The translations under genes were made by a program, and so were the position numbers. A DNA stretch of 64,000 nucleotides, from NCBI GenBank assembly GCA_039814715.1, contig JBCCAR010000017.1, positions 12,526-76,525 on the forward strand, written 5' to 3'. The notes under the pieces are model-generated. The model searched no databases, was not told the origin of the DNA, and saw nothing but the letters and a program-made list of their open reading frames with translations. This document shows positions 43,824 to 52,465 of the stretch, in pieces. Within the stretch, counting starts at the first letter, position 1, and every line of letters begins with the position of its first letter. The stretch comes from CAKZYD01 sp039814715. Lineage in GTDB: Bacteria; Pseudomonadota; Alphaproteobacteria; Sphingomonadales; CAKZYD01.

Positions 43824-44279
43824 TCATGACCAGCGGTCAGTAGAAGCAATATCAGAGTCTCGTTCGTCGACCCACGTGGCCTCTTGGTCTGCAAGTTCTT
43901 CTTTTTTCCAAAAGGGCGCTTTGGTTTTAAGCCAGTCCATTAGAAATTCGGCCGCTTCAAAAGCGGCATGGCGATGCTTTGAGCCGGTCATGACGAGCAC
44001 GATGTTATCGCCGGGATAAAGGCGGCCATGACGGTGAATGATCAGGCCAGCTTCCAGCGGCCATTGCTCCCTCGCTTTATCCAGAAGACCGCCGAGTTGC
44101 TGCTGGGCCATACCAGGATAGTGTTCAAGCGTCATTGCTTTGAGCGGTTTGCCATTCACAAGGGGCCTTACGATACCGGTAAACGTAACTACCGCGCCGA
44201 CACCAGCTTCATCGTGGAGCAGTGTTGCGGTTTCCGCCTTGATGTCGAAATCGGCCTCTTGCACGCGCGCAGAGAACAC
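43824..44279 (-). CDS. moaE: molybdopterin synthase catalytic subunit MoaE
   Basis: 151 residues, GTG start at 44279. Transfers sulfur from MoaD thiocarboxylate to precursor Z. Family text: GAVVTFTGIVRP, LEHYPGMAQQQL, HRHGRLYPGD and SKHRHAAFEAAEFLMDWLKTKAPFWKKE with the catalytic lysines. The ribosome binding site AGGAGG/GGAGGA (44286-44292) is made of the moaD diglycine codons, six bases before the GTG. Confidence 0.94.
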   Translation of the reverse strand: MFSARVQEADFDIKAETATLLHDEAGVGAVVTFTGIVRPLVNGKPLKAMTLEHYPGMAQQQLGGLLDKAREQWPLEAGLIIHRHGRLYPGDNIVLVMTGSKHRHAAFEAAEFLMDWLKTKAPFWKKEELADQEATWVDERDSDIASTDRWS

Positions 44280-44282
44280 AGC

Positions 44283-44540
44283 TTATCCTCCTGTAACGGG
44301 CGGAAACACAGCCAGCTCGTCGCTTGGCTTCAACACTGTTGCCCAATCCGCATGCTCTTGGTTGATCGCCAAGTTTAGTTTGTCTTGCCGCACGCTTAGG
44401 CCTGGGTAAGCACTCAAGAGATGGGCTTTTAGATCATTTCCTGTTGCACCAGCCTCCAAGTGAATTTGCTCTTCATCAACGCCGGCAGCTTCACGCACCC
44501 ACGCAAAGTATAACACAGTATAAGCTGTCGTATCAGGCAT
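44283..44540 (-). CDS. moaD: molybdopterin synthase sulfur carrier subunit MoaD
   Basis: 85 residues, ubiquitin-like fold, C terminus FPPVTGG with the diglycine that is thiocarboxylated. Small subunit of molybdopterin synthase with MoaE, encoded three bases downstream. Part of the minus-strand uvrC-pgsA-moaD-moaE cluster seen in many alphaproteobacteria. Confidence 0.92.
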   Translation of the reverse strand: MPDTTAYTVLYFAWVREAAGVDEEQIHLEAGATGNDLKAHLLSAYPGLSVRQDKLNLAINQEHADWATVLKPSDELAVFPPVTGG

Positions 44541-44563
44541 GAACGCGCCCCTTTGCTATCGGA

Positions 44564-45115
44564 TTAAGTCATGTGGCGCAGGCCAGCGCGCAGATAGTCA
44601 TAACCGGTCACGATCGTGAGTGCGGCGGCGAGCCATAGCGACAGCAGGCCGACTTCTAAGGCTGGCAGTATGTCAATCCCTGCACCTTCGAGTATGAGGG
44701 CACCCAGAGCAATCATTTGCAGGGTCGTTTTCCATTTCGCAAGCTGCGTGACTGGAACGGAGACTTTCAATTGCGCTAGGAACTCGCGCAGGCCAGACAC
44801 AAGAATTTCCCTGCACATGATGATGACAGCTGCGATGACATGGATGCCAGAAATACGCCCAATACCCACGAGCATAATGATCACGGCAGCAATCATGAGC
44901 TTATCTGCGATGGGGTCTAAAAACTGACCGAGCTTTGAGGTTAAGCCCTGTGCGCGGGCCAAATACCCATCAAAAAAGTCGGTGATTCCGGCAATGCAGA
45001 ATACGACAAAGGCTGTGAGGCTGGCCGCTGGATCATTGAAATAAAACGCGCCAACAATCAGCGGTACGGCGCCAATCCGCGATAAAGTGAGAATGTTTGG
45101 AAGATTAAAAAGCAT
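44564..45115 (-). CDS. pgsA: CDP-diacylglycerol--glycerol-3-phosphate 3-phosphatidyltransferase
   Basis: 183 residues counted from the ATG at 45115, giving the standard N terminus FNLPNILTLSRIGAVPLIV. Integral membrane enzyme of phosphatidylglycerol synthesis. The CDP-alcohol phosphotransferase motif D-G-x2-A-R-x8-G-x3-D-x3-D is seen as DGYLAR ... GQFLDPIAD. The chosen ATG has no purine-rich site upstream on the minus strand; in-frame ATGs at 45160 and 45172 overlapping uvrC are alternatives, so the start is uncertain. Confidence 0.9.
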   Translation of the reverse strand: MLFNLPNILTLSRIGAVPLIVGAFYFNDPAASLTAFVVFCIAGITDFFDGYLARAQGLTSKLGQFLDPIADKLMIAAVIIMLVGIGRISGIHVIAAVIIMCREILVSGLREFLAQLKVSVPVTQLAKWKTTLQMIALGALILEGAGIDILPALEVGLLSLWLAAALTIVTGYDYLRAGLRHMT

Positions 45116-45149
45116 GGGAGGGGAGATAGCCGATGACTGCTGAAAACGT

Positions 45150-47084
45150 CTAGCCAGCATGATAGTGATCATAAATGATCTGGGCGACCTTTTTCGATAT
45201 CCCATCGACTGCTTCTAAGTCTTTTAACCCAGCGCGCGAGACAGCCTTTGCAGTCCCAAAATGGCTCAGCAGCGCACGCTTGCGGTTCGGCCCAACACCC
45301 TGAACGTCGTCCAGACTAGATGTTTTCATGGATTTGGCGCGGCGCGCCTTGTGGCTGCCAATGGCGAAACGGTGGGATTCATCGCGTAGCCGCTGAAGAA
45401 AATACAGCGTTCCTGAACCCGGCTCCAACATCATGGAAGGCCTACCAGGGCGGTGAAACTCTTCACGCCCCGCATTGCGGTCCGGGCCCTTCGAGATGGC
45501 GACCACAGGGATATCCTCCGACAGCCCCAGATCGTCAAGAACCGACATAACGCTCGATAGCTGTCCCTTACCGCCATCAATCAAAAGCAAATCCGGCCAG
45601 TTGCCGTGTTTGTTGTCTGGGTCTTCTTTGAGCATTCGGCTAAAGCGGCGCGTCATGACTTCGCGCATCATGCCAAAGTCATCGCCGGGCGTGAGCTCTT
45701 GTGAGCGGATGTTGAACTTACGGTATGCGTTTTTCATGAAGCCCTCTGGCCCAGCCACAACCATTGCGCCAACCGCATTGGTACCCATGATGTGGCTGTT
45801 ATCGTAGACTTCAATGCGTTTTGGCGCGTCGTCTAGTTCGAAGAGGTCGGCAAGCCCGCGCAGCAGTTTTGCCTGTGTGCCTGTTTCGGCAAGCCTGCGG
45901 TCAAGTGCGTCTCGCGCGTTTTTAAGAACGGAGTCGAGCAAGTCTTTCTTGCCCCCGCGTTGCGGCGTGAACAGCCGGACCTTGCGTTCTGATCTAGCGC
46001 TCAGAGCTTCTTCAATGAGGGCTTGGTCGGGCAGCGTATGCGTTACATACAGGCCCTGAGGGGCGCTCTTATTTTCATAGAACTGCGCGATGAAGGCCGA
46101 CAGAATTGTTTGTTCGCTATCATCTTTCTGGTGGCGCGGAAAGAAGGCCCGGTGGCCCCAGTTTTGGCCGTTACGGTAAAAGAAAACCTGAATGCAGGTT
46201 ACGCCGCCCTTGCGGGCCAGAGCGATGATGTCCGCATCGTCTATACCTTCTGTATGCACCGTTTGGTGCGATTGAATATGCGCCAGCGCACGCAGCCGGT
46301 CGCGCAGGCCAGCGGCACGTTCGAAATCCATATTGTCCGATGCCTTGTGCATCTCTACAGAGAGACGCTTTTGGATCGCTGAACTTTTGCCTTCTAAGAA
46401 GCTTTGCGCATCCTCCACGAGGCCAGCATAGCCCTCTCTATCAACGCGCCCCACGCAAGGCGCGCTGCAGCGCTTGATTTGGTAGAGGAGGCAAGGTCGT
46501 GTGCGGTTGTTAAACACGCTGTCGCGGCATGAGCGCAGCAAAAACACACGCTGCAAGCTGTTAAGCGTGCGGTCCACAGCGCCCGCGCTCGCAAAAGGAC
46601 CGTAATAGCGTCCTTCTCGCCGCTGCGCGCCGCGATGTTTGGTGAGCTGAGGCCAAGGCGTGTCCTGCCGCAAAAGGATGTAAGGAAAGCTCTTATCGTC
46701 TCGCAGCAGCACATTAAAGCGTGTGCGGTGCTTCTTGATGAGGTTGGCTTCAAGCAATAGTGCTTCGGCCTCGGTATGGGTCGTTACGATCCGCATAGAG
46801 CGGGTTTCAGCAACCATTCGCATGAGGCGGGCGGTTAAGCGGTTCGGGTGGGTATAGCTTGTCACCCGCGCTTTGAGATTTCGCGCTTTACCCACGTAGA
46901 TAACATCGCCGGCCTTGTCGACCATGTGATACACACCTGGTCCGGCGGGCAAGTTCCTCGCAGTCGCTTTGATCGCGGCAATTCCGACCTTTAAATCGGC
47001 CGCATTACTAATGCCTTTGCCAGATGTTGGAAGCCGGTCTTGGTCATCATCTGGACGTTTCGCGCGGCTAGCTTTTTCTGTCAT
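45150..47084 (-). CDS. uvrC: excinuclease ABC subunit C
   Basis: 644 residues. GIY-YIG nuclease domain (GPGVYHMVDKAGDVIYVGKARNLKAR), UVR/UvrB-binding region near 225-260, the RNase H-like C-terminal nuclease (EVYDNSHIMGTNAVGAMVV, LLIDGGKGQL) and tandem helix-hairpin-helix (VQGVGPNRKRALLSHFG, VDGISKKVAQIIYDHY). Makes both incisions in nucleotide excision repair. No LexA-type GAAC/GTTC repeat was found upstream. Confidence 0.96.
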   Translation of the reverse strand: MTEKASRAKRPDDDQDRLPTSGKGISNAADLKVGIAAIKATARNLPAGPGVYHMVDKAGDVIYVGKARNLKARVTSYTHPNRLTARLMRMVAETRSMRIVTTHTEAEALLLEANLIKKHRTRFNVLLRDDKSFPYILLRQDTPWPQLTKHRGAQRREGRYYGPFASAGAVDRTLNSLQRVFLLRSCRDSVFNNRTRPCLLYQIKRCSAPCVGRVDREGYAGLVEDAQSFLEGKSSAIQKRLSVEMHKASDNMDFERAAGLRDRLRALAHIQSHQTVHTEGIDDADIIALARKGGVTCIQVFFYRNGQNWGHRAFFPRHQKDDSEQTILSAFIAQFYENKSAPQGLYVTHTLPDQALIEEALSARSERKVRLFTPQRGGKKDLLDSVLKNARDALDRRLAETGTQAKLLRGLADLFELDDAPKRIEVYDNSHIMGTNAVGAMVVAGPEGFMKNAYRKFNIRSQELTPGDDFGMMREVMTRRFSRMLKEDPDNKHGNWPDLLLIDGGKGQLSSVMSVLDDLGLSEDIPVVAISKGPDRNAGREEFHRPGRPSMMLEPGSGTLYFLQRLRDESHRFAIGSHKARRAKSMKTSSLDDVQGVGPNRKRALLSHFGTAKAVSRAGLKDLEAVDGISKKVAQIIYDHYHAG

Positions 47085-47485
47085 TGCTGTAATTTAAGCG
47101 CCGCCAAGGGGGACTGCAAGAGCGTGTATCTGCGGCATGGCGCACCTGCGAATCACGGCGTTCTAGCGCTCCTCAAACTGCGCGAGATTCTTTTCAACAC
47201 TCCTGTGGAAAACTCTGTGGACGAAAAGCCTGCACCCCTTGTATTACAAGGTTAACACAGCTGTCACATAACAGTGGTCAAAATATAGGCAAATCATCTA
47301 TCATATTGAAAGGTATAGATTAAAGTCCTGTCAATATACAACACAGAGCAGCGCGAAAGAAACTGATCTCGTGTATCGAAGCTTTCAAATGCCAGTTTTT
47401 TGCGGTGTGCAAAAAAGCTCGTTTTTATAACTCTAAAAAACTGTTCTGCGCCAAGGTCTTATAGAATTCGCATCACGCGCGGTGC
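47085..47485. other. 401-bp AT-rich intergenic region upstream of uvrC
   Basis: The longest gene-free AT-rich stretch after 39995-40410. It separates uvrC from the preceding minus-strand gene. It contains TGTGGAAAACTCTGTGG (47211-47227), two DnaA-box-like halves, TTAACACAG and a run of A/T around 47280-47345. No open reading frame, tRNA or terminator with a T-run is seen. It should contain the uvrC promoter. Confidence 0.45.
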
Positions 47486-48250
47486 CTAGAGAGAAGGTCC
47501 TTCAACATCTGGTGTACGCCAGCTCAGGTGCTGCCCGCTATCCACAGCTATCATCTGACCAGTCACTTTTTTAGCTGTCAGCAGGTATAGGCACGCCTGC
47601 GCAACTTCGTCTGGCTCGACCGATTGCCTTAAGGGTGTGTTGTCAGCCTCATGGGCGAAGACGGCTTGGTCTTGGTGAATACTCTGGAGGACAGGCCCAG
47701 GCCCCACACCATTCACCCTGACCATGGGCGCTAGGGCTTGCGCTAGAGTTCGTGTCATTGTCCAAAACGCTGACTTTGACAGCGTATAGGAAAAGAAGGT
47801 TGGGTTAAGGCGCCACACCCTTTGGTCAACCAAATTCACAATGGCGCCTTGCTGGTCTGGCGGTATTTGTTTTGCCAGAGCGCGGCTCAAAATATAAGGC
47901 GCGCGCAGATTCACGGCAAAATGCGTGTTCCACAAGGTTTCATTTTCTGCGCTATCCCAATCGTCTTCCAGGAATACGGAAGCATTGTTGACGAGCGCAG
48001 TCATCGGCGTACCCAGCGCGCTCGATGCGGCTGCAATCAGGGATTTTGTTTCAGTTTCTAAGGATAAGTCTGCTTGAACACAGATAGCTTTTACGCCCAA
48101 GGCCTCAAGGCTGCTTGCCAGCGTAGCTGCTTCCTTGCCAGAGCGGCTATAGTGAATAGCGACATGATAGCCGGCGCGCGCGCAGGCAAGTGCAACGGCG
48201 CGGCCGATACGCTTGCTCGCACCTGTAATGAGGACGGCTTTGTTGCTCAT
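47486..48250 (-). CDS. SDR-family reductase, FolM/pteridine-reductase-like
   Basis: 254 residues from the ATG at 48250. Short-chain dehydrogenase: TGASKRIG (NADPH loop with Arg typical of pteridine reductases), NNASVF instead of NNAG, and the active site DQR...F-F-S-Y-T-L-S-K. The LVDQRVWRLNP text is characteristic of FolM-like dihydromonapterin/dihydrofolate reductases. Its ATG overlaps the antiporter stop (ATGA), so both are on one transcript. Confidence 0.82.
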   Translation of the reverse strand: MSNKAVLITGASKRIGRAVALACARAGYHVAIHYSRSGKEAATLASSLEALGVKAICVQADLSLETETKSLIAAASSALGTPMTALVNNASVFLEDDWDSAENETLWNTHFAVNLRAPYILSRALAKQIPPDQQGAIVNLVDQRVWRLNPTFFSYTLSKSAFWTMTRTLAQALAPMVRVNGVGPGPVLQSIHQDQAVFAHEADNTPLRQSVEPDEVAQACLYLLTAKKVTGQMIAVDSGQHLSWRTPDVEGPSL

Positions 48251-49269
48251 AGCGTTGCAGCTTTGGCTTGATTGACGGCGATGCCGGTGGGCAACGGCTT
48301 TTGGTCGAGTGCGGCTTGCGCGGTCGCCCAAATATAAGCGCAATAGCAGGAAAACATGATGAAGCCCGCAATGCGCCCGATTGGAATTTTAGCCACGCAG
48401 AATGGCAGGAGGACCAAGCTGGCGGCAACCATAACCCAAAAGTCAAAAGCCCAGAAGTCCGCCGGTACAGGGATGTCCCCCACTAAGGCGCTGGCGCCAA
48501 TGATGCCAAACAAATTGAAGATATTGGAGCCGATAATATTGCCGATAGCGACATCCCCATGCCCTTTAAAAGCAGCGATAAGGGCAGTCGCTAGTTCGGG
48601 AAGAGATGTCCCAATCGCAACAAGCGTTAAGCCAATTACTGCTTCAGACACACCAAATTTCATAGCAATTGATACCGCGCCGCGAACCAAAAAATCAGCG
48701 CCGACGATCACACCAACGAGACCGCCGAGGAGAAATGCAGCTGTAGCCAGGCCGCCAAGTTTCTGAGCATCTTCAAGATCAATCTCATCATCCAGAACGC
48801 CAGGCGCAGTGTCGGTTTGTAAAGCGCTTTTGCGGGAAGACCGGATGGAATCTGATACGAAGAGGCCTAAAAGAACGAGAAAGATAATCCCAGTGGGCCA
48901 GCGGTAGACGTCCGTCATACCAGCAATCAAGACGACGGCTGTGGCAGCGAGCATGACCATGGTGGTTCTCGCCATGCCAGTTGCAGCCGTTGATATGGGC
49001 AGAATTATCGCTGGAAGCCCAAGCGCTAAAAGAATATTGGCAATATTGCTGCCGACAACATTTCCGAGAGCCAGTGTCGGTGCGCCTTTTAAAACAGCAT
49101 CAACGCCAACAAAGAGTTCAGGCGCGCTTGTGCCCACGGCGACGATGGTGGCACCGATCAGCAGTGGCGACATATCGAATTTCAGCGCTGCCGCAACAGC
49201 GCCGCGCACCATGGCGTCCCCGGCAAAGACAAGCAAGAGGAGGCCGACAACGACCAGAACATAATCCAT
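48247..49269 (-). CDS. calcium/sodium antiporter (CaxA/YrbG family)
   Basis: 340 residues from the ATG at 49269, where the first membrane helix begins; the 54 extra upstream codons look non-coding. Ten or eleven membrane helices in two homologous halves, each with the ion-binding alpha repeat: GTSAPELFVGV...GNVVGSNIAN and GTSLPELATAL...GNIIGSNIFN. Inner-membrane cation exchanger of the K+-dependent Na+/Ca2+ exchanger type. Between the halves is an acidic loop (DDEIDLEDAQ). Confidence 0.9.
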   Translation of the reverse strand: MDYVLVVVGLLLLVFAGDAMVRGAVAAALKFDMSPLLIGATIVAVGTSAPELFVGVDAVLKGAPTLALGNVVGSNIANILLALGLPAIILPISTAATGMARTTMVMLAATAVVLIAGMTDVYRWPTGIIFLVLLGLFVSDSIRSSRKSALQTDTAPGVLDDEIDLEDAQKLGGLATAAFLLGGLVGVIVGADFLVRGAVSIAMKFGVSEAVIGLTLVAIGTSLPELATALIAAFKGHGDVAIGNIIGSNIFNLFGIIGASALVGDIPVPADFWAFDFWVMVAASLVLLPFCVAKIPIGRIAGFIMFSCYCAYIWATAQAALDQKPLPTGIAVNQAKAATL

Positions 49270-49528
49270 TGCGGCGTTTTTCCCTGTTGCGGCGGTGTGC
49301 AATTGTATCTGTATGAGGCCCAGCGCGTTGATGCCTATATAGGCGGCTATTGCGACACTGCAAGAAATTGTCCCGAAACAGATCAAGCATGTGTCACCTG
49401 TGTCAGGTCCGAGCACATTTTGGCAGCTCAAGGGCTCGATGGCCTTGAAGATGCTTTGATTTTAAACAGTTTTTTGGTTTGGCCTCGAAATTGCTCTTAC
49501 GTCCATGCTGCTACTTTGGAGACATGAA

Positions 49529-49660
49529 ATGAAAGCTATTTTGACCCTTATCGCAATCGGTGCCTTTGGCGGATATGCATTGGCTGATGTGTCTGACCCC
49601 ATTTCCCCACGCTCTCCAGTCGCTGCTGCGACCAGCCCAGCATATCAGGCCATCAGCTAG
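49529..49660 (+). CDS. 43-residue predicted exported peptide
   Basis: A short reading frame with a strong ribosome binding site GGAGA at 49518-49522, six bases before the ATG. The product starts MKAILTLIAIGAFGGYALA, a compact signal-peptide-like segment with possible cleavage after ALA (residue 19), then about 24 Ser/Pro/Ala-rich residues (DVSDPISPRSPVAAA). No family is recognised. The signal sequence plus ribosome site make it more likely real than chance, but expression evidence is lacking. Confidence 0.5.
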   Translation: MKAILTLIAIGAFGGYALADVSDPISPRSPVAAATSPAYQAIS

Positions 49661-49770
49661 CCACGCCGTTGTCTAAAGCTGGCTGCGTTCTGAACTATTT
49701 TAGTCTGTCGTTGCATCTCGTTCTAAGCCTGTGCGTATATTAGAGGCCGTATTCGCGCAGGAGATTTCCC

Positions 49771-50067
49771 TTGGACCCTCGATTACAACCTGGTTCGTAT
49801 ACTCTATGGCAGCGCATCCTTGCGATTGGCGTTGCTATCTTATCCTTGATCGGCGCAGCTGTTGCCGGGGTTTTTCTCCTCTACATCATTCTAACGCTAG
49901 TCGCTTTGGTCGTGATCGCCGCAGCGATATTCACAATCTGGCGGCGGTTTTTCGTTGCTGGGCCAAGTCGTCCGCCAGGGCATGAAAATATGGAAATCAA
50001 AGAAGATGCCCAGGGTGTTATCATAGACGTTGAGCCCGAAGCGCCGCGCAGAGATGAGAAGAGATAA
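49771..50067 (+). CDS. small two-helix membrane protein
   Basis: 98 residues, TTG start at 49771 supported by CAGGAG seven bases upstream. Two hydrophobic helices at about 17-38 and 40-57, then a charged cytoplasmic tail (NMEIKEDAQGVIIDVEPEAPRRDEKR). No family recognised. It lies 3 bp before the DUF2177 gene, so they form one operon. Confidence 0.65.
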   Translation: MDPRLQPGSYTLWQRILAIGVAILSLIGAAVAGVFLLYIILTLVALVVIAAAIFTIWRRFFVAGPSRPPGHENMEIKEDAQGVIIDVEPEAPRRDEKR

Positions 50068-50070
50068 GAG

Positions 50071-50493
50071 ATGAGCACGCAGATCAGTATGCCTCAGTGG
50101 GCTATCATCTATCTTATTGCCGTTGCCGCTTTTTTGATAATCGACGGGGCGTGGCTCACAGTCGTTATGAAGCCGCTGTTTACCGATATGTTGGGTGACA
50201 TGCTGCGCTCCCCCATTAGTCTAGCGCCTGCAGCCGGGTTTTATGTCTTGTACGTCGCTGGTATTTTGTTTCTGGCCGTTGCGCCGGCTTTGGCCTCAGG
50301 CAATTGGGTTGATGCTGCTGTGCGCGGTGCTGCCTTAGGGTTGTTGGCTTATGGCACATACGATATGACCAATTTAGCGACGCTAAAAGGCTACAAGGTG
50401 AGCGTCGCCTTCCTTGATACAGGCTGGGGCGGCGCGGTGACCGCGTTTACAGCAAGCGTTGGCTTTTTTGCTGCGCGCTGGGTTACGAGCTGA
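50071..50493 (+). CDS. DUF2177-family membrane protein
   Basis: 140 residues, four membrane helices (about 9-28, 50-72, 80-100, 115-135). Conserved family text: IDGAWL near the first helix and GLLAYGTYDMTNLATLKG, which matches DUF2177. Function unknown. A GTG/TTG start is not needed; ATG at 50071 follows AAGAG. A hairpin lies downstream. Confidence 0.85.
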   Translation: MSTQISMPQWAIIYLIAVAAFLIIDGAWLTVVMKPLFTDMLGDMLRSPISLAPAAGFYVLYVAGILFLAVAPALASGNWVDAAVRGAALGLLAYGTYDMTNLATLKGYKVSVAFLDTGWGGAVTAFTASVGFFAARWVTS

Positions 50494-50505
50494 GCTTTGT
50501 TCACG

Positions 50506-50523
50506 TGCCGGGCAATTCCGGCA
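50506..50523 (+). terminator. weak hairpin after the DUF2177 gene
   Basis: TGCCGG-GCAATT-CCGGCA, a 6-bp perfect stem 12 bp after the stop codon, followed by AGGGTTTC rather than a long T-run. May be an attenuated or rho-assisted end. Confidence 0.4.
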
Positions 50524-50592
50524 GGGTTTCATGGCAGGCCTAAATTTAGAGTACCGTTTGACCATGTTTTCTGAAGTTAAAGGAAAGTCGAC

Positions 50593-51501
50593 ATGATGGA
50601 TCGCCGCCACGGATTAAAGACACTCTTGGCCGGGACGGGCGCAGCGGTTGCGACCTCTCAAGGCTCTGCCTTGGCGCAAGCACCCTCTCAATTGCAGCTC
50701 AAAACGCCGTCTGAACAATTTAAAACGCGCATCAAAGTGATTGGTTCTCTCGCCAATGAACCGGTTTATACATTTATGCGGCTCAACGTGTTTGGCGATC
50801 CGCACAACGGCAATTTCTTGCCCATGTTCACTATGAATAACTTGCTCATCGATCACTGGGAAAAAACCGGTGAAGATGAATACGTTATGACGAAGTTTGA
50901 AGCGGCCTACTTCACTGAGTTCGACAGCGATAATCCCATTGAAACATGGGATAATCCGTTTACCGGTGAGACCATTGAGATCTTTAATTTCCAGCTTGGC
51001 CCTGTGCAGCGCGAATATCGACCAGGCGAGGTGACTGCCATGGCGTATGCGCCGACCTTTGTGCCGATTGAAGTGATTGGAGAGCGGGTGTTTGTTGCGT
51101 CGCACTCTATCGACGAGGGCGCCAATTTCTTTACAGCCGACGAATATCCAATTGAGGCCTCAGGCAGCCCCGTCAGCTATCTCAATAGTTTCATGACCTG
51201 GTCAGCCAATGTTGAAGATGTTGCTAATCCCGAGATTATGTCCGCACCTGCGCATGTACAGATTCAAAATAAAGTGCCGTGGGCGCCTTGGATGCGCATG
51301 CGCGGGCGCCCTGGCGGCACCAGTCTTCGTGGGTTTGGCGCTAAAATATCTGGTCTGGATGCGTTGCCAGATCACGTGATCGCTGGGTTTGAGACATATG
51401 TTCCTGATATTCTCAAAGAAAACCAATGGGAGGAAATGATTTTTGAGACCACCCATTACCTGCAGTACCTCGAAGAAAAGAAGGCCGCTGAAAACAAATA
51501 G
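50593..51501 (+). CDS. DUF1838-like exported protein
   Basis: 302 residues. N terminus MMDRRHGLKTLLAG... resembles a twin-arginine signal, with cleavage after ALAQA near residue 30. The mature part includes GDPHNGNFLPMFTMNNLL, ETWDNPFTGE, and SYLNSFMTWSANVEDV; WxNPxTGE and the N-x-x-M-T-W-S pattern fit my memory of DUF1838, a family of unknown function. A periplasmic ligand-binding or enzymatic role is possible. AAAGGA before the ATG. Confidence 0.65.
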   Translation: MMDRRHGLKTLLAGTGAAVATSQGSALAQAPSQLQLKTPSEQFKTRIKVIGSLANEPVYTFMRLNVFGDPHNGNFLPMFTMNNLLIDHWEKTGEDEYVMTKFEAAYFTEFDSDNPIETWDNPFTGETIEIFNFQLGPVQREYRPGEVTAMAYAPTFVPIEVIGERVFVASHSIDEGANFFTADEYPIEASGSPVSYLNSFMTWSANVEDVANPEIMSAPAHVQIQNKVPWAPWMRMRGRPGGTSLRGFGAKISGLDALPDHVIAGFETYVPDILKENQWEEMIFETTHYLQYLEEKKAAENK

Positions 51502-51574
51502 CCAGCTGCTTGCGCGGTGCTTTGAGCGTGGTATCACTATATCGGTGGCAGAGCCGTATCAAAGGGAATGCAGC

Positions 51575-52012
51575 ATGATCTGGGTTGGACTTGAATGGGG
51601 CGCGCCTATGGCGTGCGGAGCAGCCTGCATTGCCATCCACAAGTTTGCGGTACAACTGGTCTCTAATCGTCTGACGGTGCGCGGATATCGCAGCAATGCG
51701 AACGGTCTGATGCGTGCGCTCGTTTTTCTTCTACTTGCTCATCTCATTGAGATTGCTTTGTTCGCGGGCGCTATTTTTCTGCTAGACCGGGCCATTCCCG
51801 GTGCCTCCCTTACAGGAGCCTTTCAGGGCAGTATCGAAGACTATTTGTATTTTTCATCTACGACCTACTCATCGCTTGGTTTCGGCGACATCGTCCCCAA
51901 TGGGGGCCTGCGCCTGCTTGTCGGTGTCGAAGCCCTGGTTGGACTGATCATGATTGCCTGGACGGCGGCCTTTTTATTTGCAGAAACCGACCAGCAAGGC
52001 CGCGGTAGCTGA
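51575..52012 (+). CDS. two-transmembrane ion-channel protein
   Basis: 145 residues from the ATG at 51575, with AAGGGA seven bases upstream. Hydrophobic segments at about 8-30, 46-71 and 112-136; between the last two is a pore helix and filter TTYSSLGFGDIVP (residues 96-108), matching the Ion_trans_2 pore family (K+ channel TxGYGD). The filter Leu101 replaces the usual Val/Ile, and no cytosolic regulatory domain follows. It abuts the convergent exported RidA gene without spacing. Confidence 0.8.
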   Translation: MIWVGLEWGAPMACGAACIAIHKFAVQLVSNRLTVRGYRSNANGLMRALVFLLLAHLIEIALFAGAIFLLDRAIPGASLTGAFQGSIEDYLYFSSTTYSSLGFGDIVPNGGLRLLVGVEALVGLIMIAWTAAFLFAETDQQGRGS

Positions 52013-52453
52013 TCAGCGCTGCGCGATACACTCGATTTCAATGCGCGCGCCAAGTGCGAGGCCAGACGCGCCGAAGGCTGAGCGGGCGGGGTAGTTATCT
52101 TGGAAGTACGTTTTATAGACGCTGTTGAAAGCTGGCCATTCAGCCATATCTGCCAGCATAGCGGTGCATTTAACGATATCGTCCATCTCCGCGCCAATGG
52201 TTGCCAAGGTTGCTTTGATGTTGTCCATCGTTTGGCGTGTTTCAGCTTTAATACCGCCTTCAATGAGTTTGGTCGTTCCTGGCAGCGTTCCAAGTGTACC
52301 AGATAGGAAGATTAGCCCATCCGCCTCGACAGCAGCTGAAAACGGGTATCCCGCATCGCGGTAGGCTTCTTCAGAATGGAACACTATGGGTTCATGTGCT
52401 TGCGCCCAAGCTGAGAAGACTAAAAGCGACAAAGCGATCGCAAGGAACCGCAT
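52013..52453 (-). CDS. RidA-family protein with signal peptide
   Basis: 146 residues. The first 19 (MRFLAIALSLLVFSAWAQA) are a clear Sec signal, so the RidA domain should be periplasmic. It keeps the family Arg (YPARSAFG) and Glu (RIEIECIA) of the catalytic site. Last gene of the minus operon RidA-DUF427-SDR-RidA. Substrate unknown; cytoplasmic RidA hydrolyses imines from PLP enzymes, an activity not expected in the periplasm. Confidence 0.87.
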   Translation of the reverse strand: MRFLAIALSLLVFSAWAQAHEPIVFHSEEAYRDAGYPFSAAVEADGLIFLSGTLGTLPGTTKLIEGGIKAETRQTMDNIKATLATIGAEMDDIVKCTAMLADMAEWPAFNSVYKTYFQDNYPARSAFGASGLALGARIEIECIAQR

Positions 52454-52465
52454 GAAAACCTCTCC

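Noticed and set aside
47211..47227. Origin of replication upstream of uvrC
   Set aside because: Only two weak DnaA-box-like halves, no box cluster, and no dnaA, hemE, parAB or gidA nearby. Kept only as an AT-rich region of note.
48907..49269. Longer start of the antiporter at 49431
   Set aside because: The extra 54 residues lack any membrane or signal pattern, while MDYVLVVVG begins the first helix as in the family.
49297..49527. 76-residue plus-strand frame upstream of the 43-residue peptide
   Set aside because: No ribosome site, Cys-containing random-looking text, and partly overlaps the leader of the supported small frame.
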